A stretch of DNA of 64,000 nucleotides from Meiothermus granaticius NBRC 107808. GTDB lineage: Bacteria > Deinococcota > Deinococci > Deinococcales > Thermaceae. Of the stretch, positions 57,163-63,421 are shown one piece after another. Under the pieces are notes generated by a model. It was given only the letters and a program-made list of their open reading frames with translations, ran no database searches and had not been told where the DNA came from. Position 1 is the first letter of the stretch, and each line of letters opens with the position of its first letter. Made by a program: the position numbers and the translations under genes. The stretch lies in NCBI RefSeq assembly GCF_003574355.1, contig NZ_QWLB01000001.1:1-64000 (forward strand), written 5' to 3'.

Positions 57163-57416
57163 CCTACCGACATCTCCTCGAGGGGTACTATGACCACCTG
57201 AGCTGAGTCCTGCCTGAGGATAAACCCGCTGGGAACGGACAAATCATGCATTTGCCCTTGGGGCTCAACGGCGTCCCGCAGAGGCTCTGGACGTTTCAGC
57301 ACGGCTTCAGTCTTGCCTCAGTTGGGGGTCAGGCCGTTTTTCTAGGGTGCAAATATGACCTCTAGTAGCGGCATCTAAAGGGGGGTGGGGATGCGTATGG
57401 TGGTGAGGAGCGGCCC
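57163..57416. other. Intergenic stretch with no gene seen
   Basis: These 254 nt lie between divergent small genes. I see no open frame of note and no RNA motif. GAGGAG at the right end is the RBS of the next gene. Confidence 0.5.
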
Positions 57417-57821
57417 ATGCTGAATTATTCCTTTCCTACGGTCTCTGAACCGCTGATCCTGCCCGAACCCGAGGGGCAGGAGATCCAGGTGATTGCTAAG
57501 CTGCTGATCTATTTGCCCACCTATGGCCTGGAATTTGCCCGGAGAGCCACCGAGCAGCTCGAGCTCGCCTATGCCCAGGGCGTGCGAGAAGGCAACCCTG
57601 CCCGGATGCGCTTGGCCTGCAAATGTCTCCAATTGGGTTGGGTTAAGGCCAGCACTGCCCTGCCGGGCTTGCGCTCCTGGGAACATCGCCACCTTCAGTC
57701 CCGCCCTGGGCTGGCCTATCGTTCCAACCCCGAGGTGGCCCAGATGTTTTACCGGGCGTACCTCAAGGTGGTGGAAGACCCCAGCTACTATCGTTTGCGG
57801 CCCGGTCTGACCCTGTCTTGA
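57417..57821 (+). CDS. Hypothetical protein next to the prophage
   Basis: A 134-residue protein with no signal peptide or membrane segment. The middle is helical (YGLEFARRATEQLELAYAQG) with two Cys in ACKCLQLG. GAGGAG precedes the ATG. It is the last chromosomal gene before attL. I recognise no family. Confidence 0.6.
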   Translation: MLNYSFPTVSEPLILPEPEGQEIQVIAKLLIYLPTYGLEFARRATEQLELAYAQGVREGNPARMRLACKCLQLGWVKASTALPGLRSWEHRHLQSRPGLAYRSNPEVAQMFYRAYLKVVEDPSYYRLRPGLTLS

Positions 57822-57838
57822 TGGTTGGGGCTCGAGCG

Positions 57839-57867
57839 GACCCCCAGGAATGGAATTCCCGGGGGTC
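57839..57867. terminator. Hairpin between the chromosomal gene and the tRNA fragment
   Basis: GACCCCC/GGGGGTC and GGAAT/ATTCC form a 12-bp stem with one mismatch and a 3-nt loop. It lies 18 nt past the plus-strand gene and 14 nt past the 3' end of the tRNA on the minus strand. It may end both transcripts, although neither side has a clear U-tract. Confidence 0.55.
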
Positions 57868-57880
57868 TGCTCACAGAGGT

Positions 57881-57926
57881 TGGTGGGCGATCCGGGACTC
57901 GAACCCGGGACCTCACGCTTATCAGG
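57881..57926 (-). tRNA. 3' half of tRNA-Ile(GAU), prophage attL core
   Basis: On the minus strand the sequence runs from the anticodon loop (CTGATAA, anticodon GAU) through the 3' anticodon stem GCGTG, the variable loop, the T arm CCGGG-TTCGAAC-CCGGG and the acceptor strand ATCGCCC, to A-CCA. Upstream of CCTGATAA the sequence no longer fits a tRNA: the expected CACGC is replaced by TTCTC. The gene is therefore cut at the anticodon loop, a common tyrosine-integrase crossover site. This is the chromosomal side; the intact gene should be rebuilt at the far end of the prophage. Confidence 0.85.
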
Positions 57927-58030
57927 AGAACCGAAGACCTGTTAAGTATTTTTATTGTCCGTTAGAATGCCGTTCCCGAGAGCAAAAAACTGTTATCCTG
58001 GCTTGAGCTAACCCGAGCGTTTTTATCTCT

Positions 58031-58051
58031 ACTGTCGTCAAACTGTCGTCA
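58031..58051. repeat. Tandem 10-mer next to attL
   Basis: ACTGTCGTCA occurs at 58031-58040 and again at 58042-58051, one helical turn apart. It is in the non-coding stretch between attL and the first prophage promoter. The position and spacing suit arm-type integrase or excisionase sites. Confidence 0.5.
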
Positions 58052-58063
58052 CCCCTAAGGGTC

Positions 58064-58093
58064 TTGACTTGTGTAAACTAATATGTGTAAACT
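58064..58093 (+). promoter_or_regulatory. Prophage early promoter with direct repeats
   Basis: TTGACT (58064-58069) and TAAACT (58088-58093) are 18 nt apart. GTGTAAACTAA is repeated at 58071-58081 and 58085-58095, covering the spacer and the -10 box, where a repressor would bind. AGGAGG follows and the first gene starts at 58117. GTAAACT also appears near the start of the gene divergent from the repressor (60779-60785). Confidence 0.65.
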
Positions 58094-58116
58094 AATAACA
58101 CACAGGAGGTAAGGCG

Positions 58117-58341
58117 ATGAACGACACCAACGCTCACCAATACACCCATTCCCAGGCGGCTGATGATGCCCGGTTTGAGGCCCGCTGCGATCTGCGCCAT
58201 ATCGCGCGGGTGCGGGCGTTGGCGGGTCGCTCGTGGCGGTGTGAGGAGTGCGGCGAGGAGTACGGGGCCGACTGGGTGGCTGCCTGGGGGCGTCAATGCC
58301 ACGTGGAGTGCAACGGTTGGCTGGAAGAGGTTACGCGATGA
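58117..58341 (+). CDS. Prophage small zinc-ribbon-like protein
   Basis: A 74-residue protein, first gene of the early operon. CEECGEEY and later CHVEC give a four-Cys (plus His) pattern that could bind zinc. AGGAGG precedes the ATG by 7 nt. The stop overlaps the next start (ATGA). Function unknown. Confidence 0.7.
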   Translation: MNDTNAHQYTHSQAADDARFEARCDLRHIARVRALAGRSWRCEECGEEYGADWVAAWGRQCHVECNGWLEEVTR

Positions 58342-58802
58342 GCCGCCCAGAGTGGCTCTCAGAGTGGTGGGGCCCGCTCCACGAGCGGGCCCGCTCGGTT
58401 CTGAGTGCCGATTGGAAGACGTTGGCTGACCTAAGGCGCGAAAGCGGCTTGGGCGCCCAGGTCTTCGAGGAGCTTCACCTAGCCGGGGTTGCAGAGCGTC
58501 GCCTCGAGCGCCTCACCGAACAGGGCCGGGTGATGGGCTCCCGCAACCTCTACCGGCTGCGAGAAGGAGTGTCTATGTCTAACGACCGCATCGCCTCTGG
58601 CGCAGGCCAGGCCGCGCCGAATCGCCTGCTGTTCTTCGTCCTGCCCGAGGCAGTCGCCCTCGAGGTGCTGGCTCTGCTCCGCTCCATTCCCGAGGACGAA
58701 CAGAGCCAAGCGCTGCTCGACGCACAGGAGCGCTTGGTCGAGGGTCTGAACTGGAAGCCAAAGCCACCCGTCACTGACCCCGATGCAGAACTTCCCTTCT
58801 GA
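58338..58802 (+). CDS. Prophage hypothetical protein with possible internal start
   Basis: A 154-residue protein with two parts. Residues 1-79 look like a winged helix (WKTLADLRRESGLGAQVFEE...QGRVMGSRNLYRL). Residues 80-154 are a separate helical, acidic domain. An in-frame ATG at 58575 (residue 80) has AAGGAG five bases before it, so the second domain may also be made alone. The start at 58338 overlaps the previous stop by four bases; the frame above it is not coding. Confidence 0.65.
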   Translation: MSRPEWLSEWWGPLHERARSVLSADWKTLADLRRESGLGAQVFEELHLAGVAERRLERLTEQGRVMGSRNLYRLREGVSMSNDRIASGAGQAAPNRLLFFVLPEAVALEVLALLRSIPEDEQSQALLDAQERLVEGLNWKPKPPVTDPDAELPF

Positions 58803-58810
58803 GGCGCATT

Positions 58811-58960
58811 ATGCAAAACCCTCACCGACAGCAGACCGACGACCCAGAGGCCAGACCCCGCATGGGTCTCCCCATCGAGTTCTTCCTCACCCTGGGGGGA
58901 TCGCTCCTGGTTTTAGCGTTCCTCTATGGCCTTATGGCCCTCGTGGCGGTGCTTTCATGA
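58811..58960 (+). CDS. Prophage 49-residue membrane protein
   Basis: A short gene, ATG 58811 to TGA 58960. It has a hydrophilic N-terminus and one membrane helix (FFLTLGGSLLVLAFLYGLMA). It starts 8 nt after the previous stop, and its own stop overlaps the next ATG (ATGA). The strict packing in the operon is the main support. Confidence 0.6.
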   Translation: MQNPHRQQTDDPEARPRMGLPIEFFLTLGGSLLVLAFLYGLMALVAVLS

Positions 58961-59247
58961 ACCTCCGCGAAGCCCTCGAGCGGGAAGGTTACAGACTTGT
59001 TGAAGGCTTCGACTCTGACGCTGGGTTTTACGCCACGGCTTACTTGGGTGAGACCGTGGTTGCTCATTCCAACCGCTGCCCCACCTACCAGGCCGCCCGC
59101 GCCGAACTCGCCGCTGCCCTGGGATTGCTCAGCGAGGTTCACACCCAACCGCCTGTCGAAACCCTTCCCCGCGCGTTCACCTTCGAGGAACTGCTCGAGG
59201 AACTGGAGCACGCAACTCCCAGCCCCTACTATGACGATCCCCTTTGA
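58957..59247 (+). CDS. Prophage hypothetical protein
   Basis: A 96-residue protein (MNLREALEREGYRLVEGFDS...). The first half is a mixed alpha/beta domain and the end is acidic (TFEELLEELEHA). The start at 58957 overlaps the previous stop by four bases, so the longer open frame to 58783 is not used. No family recognised. Confidence 0.65.
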   Translation: MNLREALEREGYRLVEGFDSDAGFYATAYLGETVVAHSNRCPTYQAARAELAAALGLLSEVHTQPPVETLPRAFTFEELLEELEHATPSPYYDDPL

Positions 59248-59256
59248 GGAGTCCCC

Positions 59257-59532
59257 ATGAGCAGAGCCCCGGCCTGGAAACTGATAGACCTATACAACCT
59301 GCTCAAGCCCCATCAACGCCGCTACTGGTGGAGCATTCTCAGACAGTGCGAGCGCAATGCTTTTGAGGCTGCACAATGGGCTGAGTGCCGCGACTACACC
59401 TCGCAGACCGTGATGGCCCAGTGGGCCGGGATGGAGCGAGAAGAGTTTCTGCGCCACATCGAGCGGGCATTGGATAAAGTCCATTACGCCCGGGCAATGG
59501 CTAGGCGGCGTAATCTGGAGGTGGCTCCGTGA
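59257..59532 (+). CDS. Prophage hypothetical helical protein
   Basis: A 91-residue, basic, Trp-rich helical protein (LYNLLKPHQRRYWWSILRQC). GAGGAG precedes the ATG. The last bases overlap the following GTG start (GTGA). Function unknown. Confidence 0.6.
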   Translation: MSRAPAWKLIDLYNLLKPHQRRYWWSILRQCERNAFEAAQWAECRDYTSQTVMAQWAGMEREEFLRHIERALDKVHYARAMARRRNLEVAP

Positions 59533-59711
59533 CCATTGAGATTGCCCTCGGTGAGCTCGAGCAGATCATGGAAGCATGCCGCCTCTTGGGCTGGCGGCAG
59601 TGCCGCACCTACTTCCGGAGCAAAACTAAAACCCGGCCCCGGCGTCGCATTCGCAGTGTGCGTGAGGCTATGCGGCACTATGAACGAGCCAATGGAGTGT
59701 ATCGGCCATGA
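59529..59711 (+). CDS. Prophage 60-residue basic protein
   Basis: A short protein with an acidic first half (IEIALGELEQIMEAC) and a very basic second half (FRSKTKTRPRRRIRSVRE). The GTG start overlaps the previous gene and the stop overlaps the next (ATGA). The basic half suggests nucleic-acid contact; this is inference. Confidence 0.6.
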   Translation: MTIEIALGELEQIMEACRLLGWRQCRTYFRSKTKTRPRRRIRSVREAMRHYERANGVYRP

Positions 59712-60433
59712 GACAGCGGTTATCAAAGCGCCGCTGGACTCCAGAGGAGCTAGTGTATCTCCGCCGCAACTATACCCTCCTTGGCCCAGCGCGGTGCGCT
59801 GAGCGGCTGGGGCGTACCACCCCAGCGGTGCTGTACCAGGCATCCGTGTTAGGTCTCTCCACCCACGAGGCTCCCCAGGGCTGGCTGAGCCTGGGAGAGG
59901 CCAGCCAGATCGCGGGGATTGATCGCCGTACCCTCTGGGCCGCAGCGCGGCAGATCGCCAAGGCGACCAAACAGAGCACTCGCGGTCACCGGGTCTGTTG
60001 CGTGCGCGAGGAAGTTGTGGAGCGGCTTATCGCGCGGCACTCGGAGTACCTGCGGGCCAAGGCCCAGGGCTGGCTCACCCCCTCCAGGGCGGCCCGTGCC
60101 CTGGGGGTCAGTCCCAAGGCCCTCCACCACTCCCTGAGGCTGAACAGCGGCCCCCTGGCCCAGGCGATAGAGGGCCTCGAGAGGGCGGTCAGCCTGGGAG
60201 GGCATATTTTGCTCAACCCCGCTGGGGTTCAAATGGCCCGAGCCAAACTGCGTGGGCAGCGTGGGATCAGCCTAAAAGCCCTGTGTGTGGAATGCGAAAT
60301 CAACCCCGCGACGGCACGCTATCGCCTGCGAAAGGCCCAGGTGCTGAGGGAGGTGCGCCTTTCCCCGGCAGGTCGGCGTACCATCTACGTCCTAGATCCT
60401 GAACAAGCGCGAAAGGCCCTAGCAAGTCGTTGA
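59708..60433 (+). CDS. Prophage multi-HTH DNA-binding protein
   Basis: A 241-residue, Arg-rich protein with several helix-turn-helix-like units. The N-terminus (RRWTPEELVYLRRNY...CAERLGRTTPAVLYQASVLGL) is Myb/SANT-like. LSLGEASQIAGIDRRTLWAA and LTPSRAARALGVSPKALHHS are MerR/excisionase-like, and SLKALCVECEINPATARYRL is a fourth unit. It is the last gene of the early operon and may be a regulator or replication initiator. ATG overlaps the previous stop. Confidence 0.7.
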   Translation: MRQRLSKRRWTPEELVYLRRNYTLLGPARCAERLGRTTPAVLYQASVLGLSTHEAPQGWLSLGEASQIAGIDRRTLWAAARQIAKATKQSTRGHRVCCVREEVVERLIARHSEYLRAKAQGWLTPSRAARALGVSPKALHHSLRLNSGPLAQAIEGLERAVSLGGHILLNPAGVQMARAKLRGQRGISLKALCVECEINPATARYRLRKAQVLREVRLSPAGRRTIYVLDPEQARKALASR

Positions 60434-60438
60434 TCAAG

Positions 60439-60726
60439 TCACTCCTCTTTCACGCCCCTCGACTCGAGGGGCGTTTCTTCATAGCGTAAAAAGTCCGATA
60501 ACTTGTACTTGGTTTCACATAAACTGTTGATTCCATAGATAATCCAAGCGAGGGTCTCCAAATCCACCCGCTTCTGCTTTTTGGAAACGAACCGATACAC
60601 CGTGGACGGGCTCAGGACGCCCTCGAGGGCCCTCTCCAGCCGGTAGGCGCTGAGCCGATGCGCCCGCATGATCTGCCGCACCCGGAGCGTTACACGTGGC
60701 CGCCGGTTTATGGTTATTTTCCGCAC
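60439..60726 (-). CDS. Prophage Cro/CI-type repressor
   Basis: A 95-residue helix-turn-helix protein: VRQIMRAHRLSAYRLERAL...LSPSTVYRFVSKKQKRVDLE is an XRE-type HTH with the recognition helix in STVYRFV. There is no C-terminal dimerisation or peptidase domain. It is convergent with the early operon and divergent from the gene at 60800. The GTG start follows in-frame stops and has no clear RBS; TTGTCA and GATACC 17 nt apart upstream are a weak promoter guess. Confidence 0.75.
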   Translation of the reverse strand: MRKITINRRPRVTLRVRQIMRAHRLSAYRLERALEGVLSPSTVYRFVSKKQKRVDLETLAWIIYGINSLCETKYKLSDFLRYEETPLESRGVKEE

Positions 60727-60799
60727 AGTGGACTATCATTCGGGGTATCCTTTCAAATGTGTACTCTGACAAGTTGGAGTAAACTGCGAGGAATCCCCG

Positions 60800-61087
60800 A
60801 TGCAGCCGACACCGAGCAATGATACGTTTGTTGTAGGCCGCTTTTTCCTCCTGGCCCCCAGTGCCGCTCTCATTTCATTTGGGGATGCACTCGAGGTCGA
60901 ATACCGACTGCCCGAGGAGGGTGAACTATGTCTGGCTGGTCACCCCGACGGCGACGCGTTGGTGTACACGCCGGGTGTAGACCTGGCCCCCATGCGGGTA
61001 CAGACCATGAGTGGCCCGTACCCGCTGCATAGCTTCGTGGGCTTTGAGATCGTCGGGACGGTGGTGGGGATTCGGCAGAGGGTTTAG
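60800..61087 (+). CDS. Prophage hypothetical protein, possible S24-like remnant
   Basis: A 95-residue beta-rich protein. The end FEIVGTVVGIRQRV resembles the last strand of LexA/CI-type S24 domains, and GDALEVEYRLPEEGELCLAG resembles their core. The catalytic Ser and Lys are not seen, so if related it is not self-cleaving. GAGGAA precedes the ATG. It is divergent from the repressor and could be a partner of it. Confidence in the comparison is low. Confidence 0.55.
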   Translation: MQPTPSNDTFVVGRFFLLAPSAALISFGDALEVEYRLPEEGELCLAGHPDGDALVYTPGVDLAPMRVQTMSGPYPLHSFVGFEIVGTVVGIRQRV

Positions 61088-61104
61088 CGTGCTATCCTCC
61101 AGCC

Positions 61105-61515
61105 ATGAAACTTCTCGCGCCCCTCTTGGTTGGGCTTCTAGGTTTAGCCTGGGCTTCCGGTAGTCTCGAGTTCGCTGCCAATCTGCCCATGCCGGGTACG
61201 CTGAGGGCTGATACCTCCCCAGCCTGCGTGCAGGCTGCCCGACAAATGGAATCCAGCTTTAGCGCCCGTATGCGGGTCACCGATCAGCGCTGCTATGTGC
61301 TTACGCGCCCTCCGGCCTGGGATTCCTATGGCCTGCGGCAATACATTGAGGGGATGCTTCGTGACAGGGGCTGGAAAATGCTCGAGAAGAAGATGGCCTA
61401 TAACGCCGTCCTGCTCGAGCTATGGCAGGCTCCCGATGGCGGTTTGTTGGGGATGGCCTTGAGCGAGGCCGGGGGGAGCAGCGTCAACCTCATGACGGTT
61501 CGGCTAAGCCGATAG
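61105..61515 (+). CDS. Prophage-borne secreted protein (possible cargo)
   Basis: A 136-residue protein with a signal peptide (MKLLAPLLVGLLGLAWASG) and two Cys in the mature part (PACVQAAR; RCYVLTR) that could form a disulfide. TATCCT ends 6 nt before the ATG, the host-like leaderless arrangement. The gene can therefore be expressed on its own in the lysogen. It points against the late operon. No family recognised. Confidence 0.7.
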   Translation: MKLLAPLLVGLLGLAWASGSLEFAANLPMPGTLRADTSPACVQAARQMESSFSARMRVTDQRCYVLTRPPAWDSYGLRQYIEGMLRDRGWKMLEKKMAYNAVLLELWQAPDGGLLGMALSEAGGSSVNLMTVRLSR

Positions 61516-61542
61516 ACAAAGGTGGGGAGTAAAGCAGTTTCC

Positions 61543-61845
61543 TCAGCTCTTCCATCCCCGGCCATGTGCGAGTACGTGCCGTTCTATCGCTCGGAAACCG
61601 AAATAGGCTAGAACCAGGAACCCGGTCACGCTGGGCTTGGTCAGCGCGGCATAGGTCTGGTTGAACCAGCGCCAGTCTGCTGAGTCCAGGAACACAGCGG
61701 TGAGGTAGCACAGCCCGCATAGGGCAAGACCGATGTCTAGAACCGTTGGGTGCGGTCGAATGTAACAGTCCCAGATTGCCTTCGCCATCACGAACGACAC
61801 AATCACTCGGGTCAGCGATCCCAAAACATCGTTCAGGTTATCCAT
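61543..61845 (-). CDS. Prophage membrane protein in the lysis module
   Basis: A 100-residue protein with three predicted membrane helices (LTRVIVSFVMAKAIWDCYI; LDIGLALCGLCYLTAVFL; VTGFLVLAYFGFRAI), the size and topology of a class I holin. GGAGGT precedes ATG 61845. The start overlaps the end of the previous gene by 8 nt. Assignment as a holin or holin partner is by topology and place only. Confidence 0.65.
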   Translation of the reverse strand: MDNLNDVLGSLTRVIVSFVMAKAIWDCYIRPHPTVLDIGLALCGLCYLTAVFLDSADWRWFNQTYAALTKPSVTGFLVLAYFGFRAIERHVLAHGRGWKS

Positions 61846-62041
61846 CGTTGTCACCTCCCTTCTTTTCCTTTTCCTTCAGAATCCCTGAGACTCCGAGCAA
61901 ACCTGCCGCTAGGGAGCCGAGAAGGGCTGCCCAGGTGGGGTCGAGCTTATCGCCGGTGGTGATCAGGCGATAAATCAGCGCTCCCATTGCGGACAGAAAC
62001 GCGATCAACAGGCCCACCCGTACCAGTTTGTTTATATCCAT
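61838..62041 (-). CDS. Prophage two-helix membrane protein, holin-like
   Basis: A 67-residue protein with two membrane helices (GLLIAFLSAMGALIYRLI; WAALLGSLAAGLLGVSGIL) and a charged tail (KEKEKKGGDNDG). This is the pattern of class II holins. GAGGTG precedes ATG 62041. Confidence 0.65.
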   Translation of the reverse strand: MDINKLVRVGLLIAFLSAMGALIYRLITTGDKLDPTWAALLGSLAAGLLGVSGILKEKEKKGGDNDG

Positions 62042-62069
62042 GCGCACCTCAGATGGGCCATCGCCGATG

Positions 62070-62402
62070 TTATCTCTGGGCCGTCAGTGGCCTGATCACT
62101 GGCTCTCCCTCAGTAGTCACGGTCGCGCTGGGGGCATTGCACGCTACGGCAAACCGAGCTGCGCCGGTGGGGTCGAGTATGGAGTCAAGCGGTGTAACCA
62201 CGTAAGCACAATCGCCCTCGTAAGCCGTTATGGGGCGATTGCTCGAGACGACAAATGCCGGTATGGGCGGGTCAACCCGTGCAGCCCACCTTCCTCCGCC
62301 GAGGGCCTCGAGGCGAGTGCCAGGGGGCTCGGGTTCGAGAACCTGCAACACTGGGGCACAGCCAATGAGGATCAGTAATCCAATCAGCGCTAGGTGTTTC
62401 AT
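62070..62402 (-). CDS. Prophage lipoprotein, candidate spanin component
   Basis: A 110-residue protein whose signal peptide ends in a lipobox (LLILIGCAP, Cys15), followed by a Pro-rich and beta-rich part. Phages of two-membrane hosts often encode an outer-membrane lipoprotein (Rz1 or unimolecular spanin) with the holin and endolysin, and this gene lies there. There is no C-terminal membrane helix, so a partner would be needed. The ATG overlaps the previous stop by four bases. Confidence 0.6.
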   Translation of the reverse strand: MKHLALIGLLILIGCAPVLQVLEPEPPGTRLEALGGGRWAARVDPPIPAFVVSSNRPITAYEGDCAYVVTPLDSILDPTGAARFAVACNAPSATVTTEGEPVIRPLTAQR

Positions 62403-62578
62403 GTGTGGCCTATAGCTTTCCGGGCGGCATTGATTTCCGCCACGATGATTCCCAAGGTGGCCTCGCGGGCTTTCTCATCCGCGAGGGCGAAGGCGCCGGT
62501 AGCGATCTGGGTCAGGGCAGCTTTTTTCGCTGCGTCAAATGGGGCCATTGCAATGGCCAGCAATACGAGGTCTTTCAT
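62399..62578 (-). CDS. Prophage 59-residue helical protein
   Basis: A short gene, ATG 62578 to TGA 62399, coding MKDLVLLAIAMAPFDAAKKA and an Ala-rich helical remainder ending AARKAIGHT. It starts 3 nt after the previous stop and its stop overlaps the next ATG. The packing is the main evidence. Role unknown. Confidence 0.6.
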   Translation of the reverse strand: MKDLVLLAIAMAPFDAAKKAALTQIATGAFALADEKAREATLGIIVAEINAARKAIGHT

Positions 62579-62581
62579 GGC

Positions 62582-62776
62582 TCACTTCCCTAGGCTCAGC
62601 GGCCCCTGAGCGACGGCGCGGGCATACAACCCGAGGGCCCCGAGAACGGCATATACCAGCTCAGGGATATCGGGTAGTTGCAGGACGGGTGCCAGGGTGT
62701 TGTAGCCGGTCACAACTATCGTGGTCACGGCCACCCAAAACCCCTTCGACCTCCAGAACGGCACAGCGTTGTTCAT
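62582..62776 (-). CDS. Prophage holin-like protein
   Basis: A 64-residue protein with one or two membrane helices (GFWVAVTTIVVTGYNTLAPVL; YAVLGALGLYARAV), like small phage holins next to endolysins. GGAGG seven bases upstream sets the start at ATG 62776, five codons inside the longest open frame. Confidence 0.65.
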   Translation of the reverse strand: MNNAVPFWRSKGFWVAVTTIVVTGYNTLAPVLQLPDIPELVYAVLGALGLYARAVAQGPLSLGK

Positions 62777-62870
62777 GCGATACCTCCACAAATACTTCCA
62801 CGAGCTGCCCCTGCGCTGGAAGGGCGAGCGGGCTTAGGGCTCCTAATGTCGGAGCAGCGCCCCTTAAGGG

Positions 62871-63419
62871 TTAACCTGGTACTTGGAGTGCAGTCTTGGC
62901 CTTGGCCCACCACTGTAATCGGTCGGCCAGGCCATTGAGTCCCCCATTGATCCTCCGGGTGATGCTCAGAAAATCCCCAGCATCCGCCAGCGGGCTGAGA
63001 TTCCGGCTCTTCCAATACCAGCCGGCGATGAGTGCGGCATACTCGGGTCGCACAGCCAACTCGGGCCGCTCCTCGAGGGGGATTCCGAGTGCCGCGCCGG
63101 CATTGCGGTAGTTGTTGCGACCTGTCAACTGGAAAATCCCCCGACCTCGGTAGCGATAGCCGTCGCCAGGCTGGGTGTTGCCCAGATCAAGCCGTCCCTC
63201 ATAGCGCTGCTGCGCCGGAGTCGGCCCCCAGATTTCCTCGAGCCAGCGCAGGCCGCCGGTTTCGTGTAAGGCCTGCGCCAGGAAGGCGGCCTGGCGTTTG
63301 GAGTTGGTGATCTCGTACTTGCGGAATGCCTCGAGGAGCGGGCTATACCAAAGTGCAGCTTTTTGCGCTCCAACCAGGGCCTCGAGGTCTTGTGGCTCAA
63401 AGCGGTTAGGATCAGGCAT
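62871..63419 (-). CDS. Prophage endolysin, GH19 chitinase-like
   Basis: A 182-residue cell-wall hydrolase of the GH19 fold used by many phages as endolysin. AAFLAQALHETGGLRWLEE carries the catalytic Glu53 and a second acidic pair at 61-62. GDGYRYRGRGIFQLTGRNNY is the substrate-cleft motif, and ITRRINGGLNGLADR is the C-terminal signature. It lacks a signal peptide, so a holin is needed for release. AGAGAGGA precedes the ATG. Confidence 0.92.
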   Translation of the reverse strand: MPDPNRFEPQDLEALVGAQKAALWYSPLLEAFRKYEITNSKRQAAFLAQALHETGGLRWLEEIWGPTPAQQRYEGRLDLGNTQPGDGYRYRGRGIFQLTGRNNYRNAGAALGIPLEERPELAVRPEYAALIAGWYWKSRNLSPLADAGDFLSITRRINGGLNGLADRLQWWAKAKTALQVPG

Positions 63420-63421
63420 AT

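Noticed and set aside
57818-58006. Open frame across the tRNA fragment
   Set aside because: Its RDSNPGPHAYQ-like stretch is the well-known false translation of a tRNA 3' end on the opposite strand.
57881-60433. Integrase gene next to attL
   Set aside because: None of the frames between attL and the repressor has tyrosine- or serine-recombinase motifs; the integrase is probably near attR.
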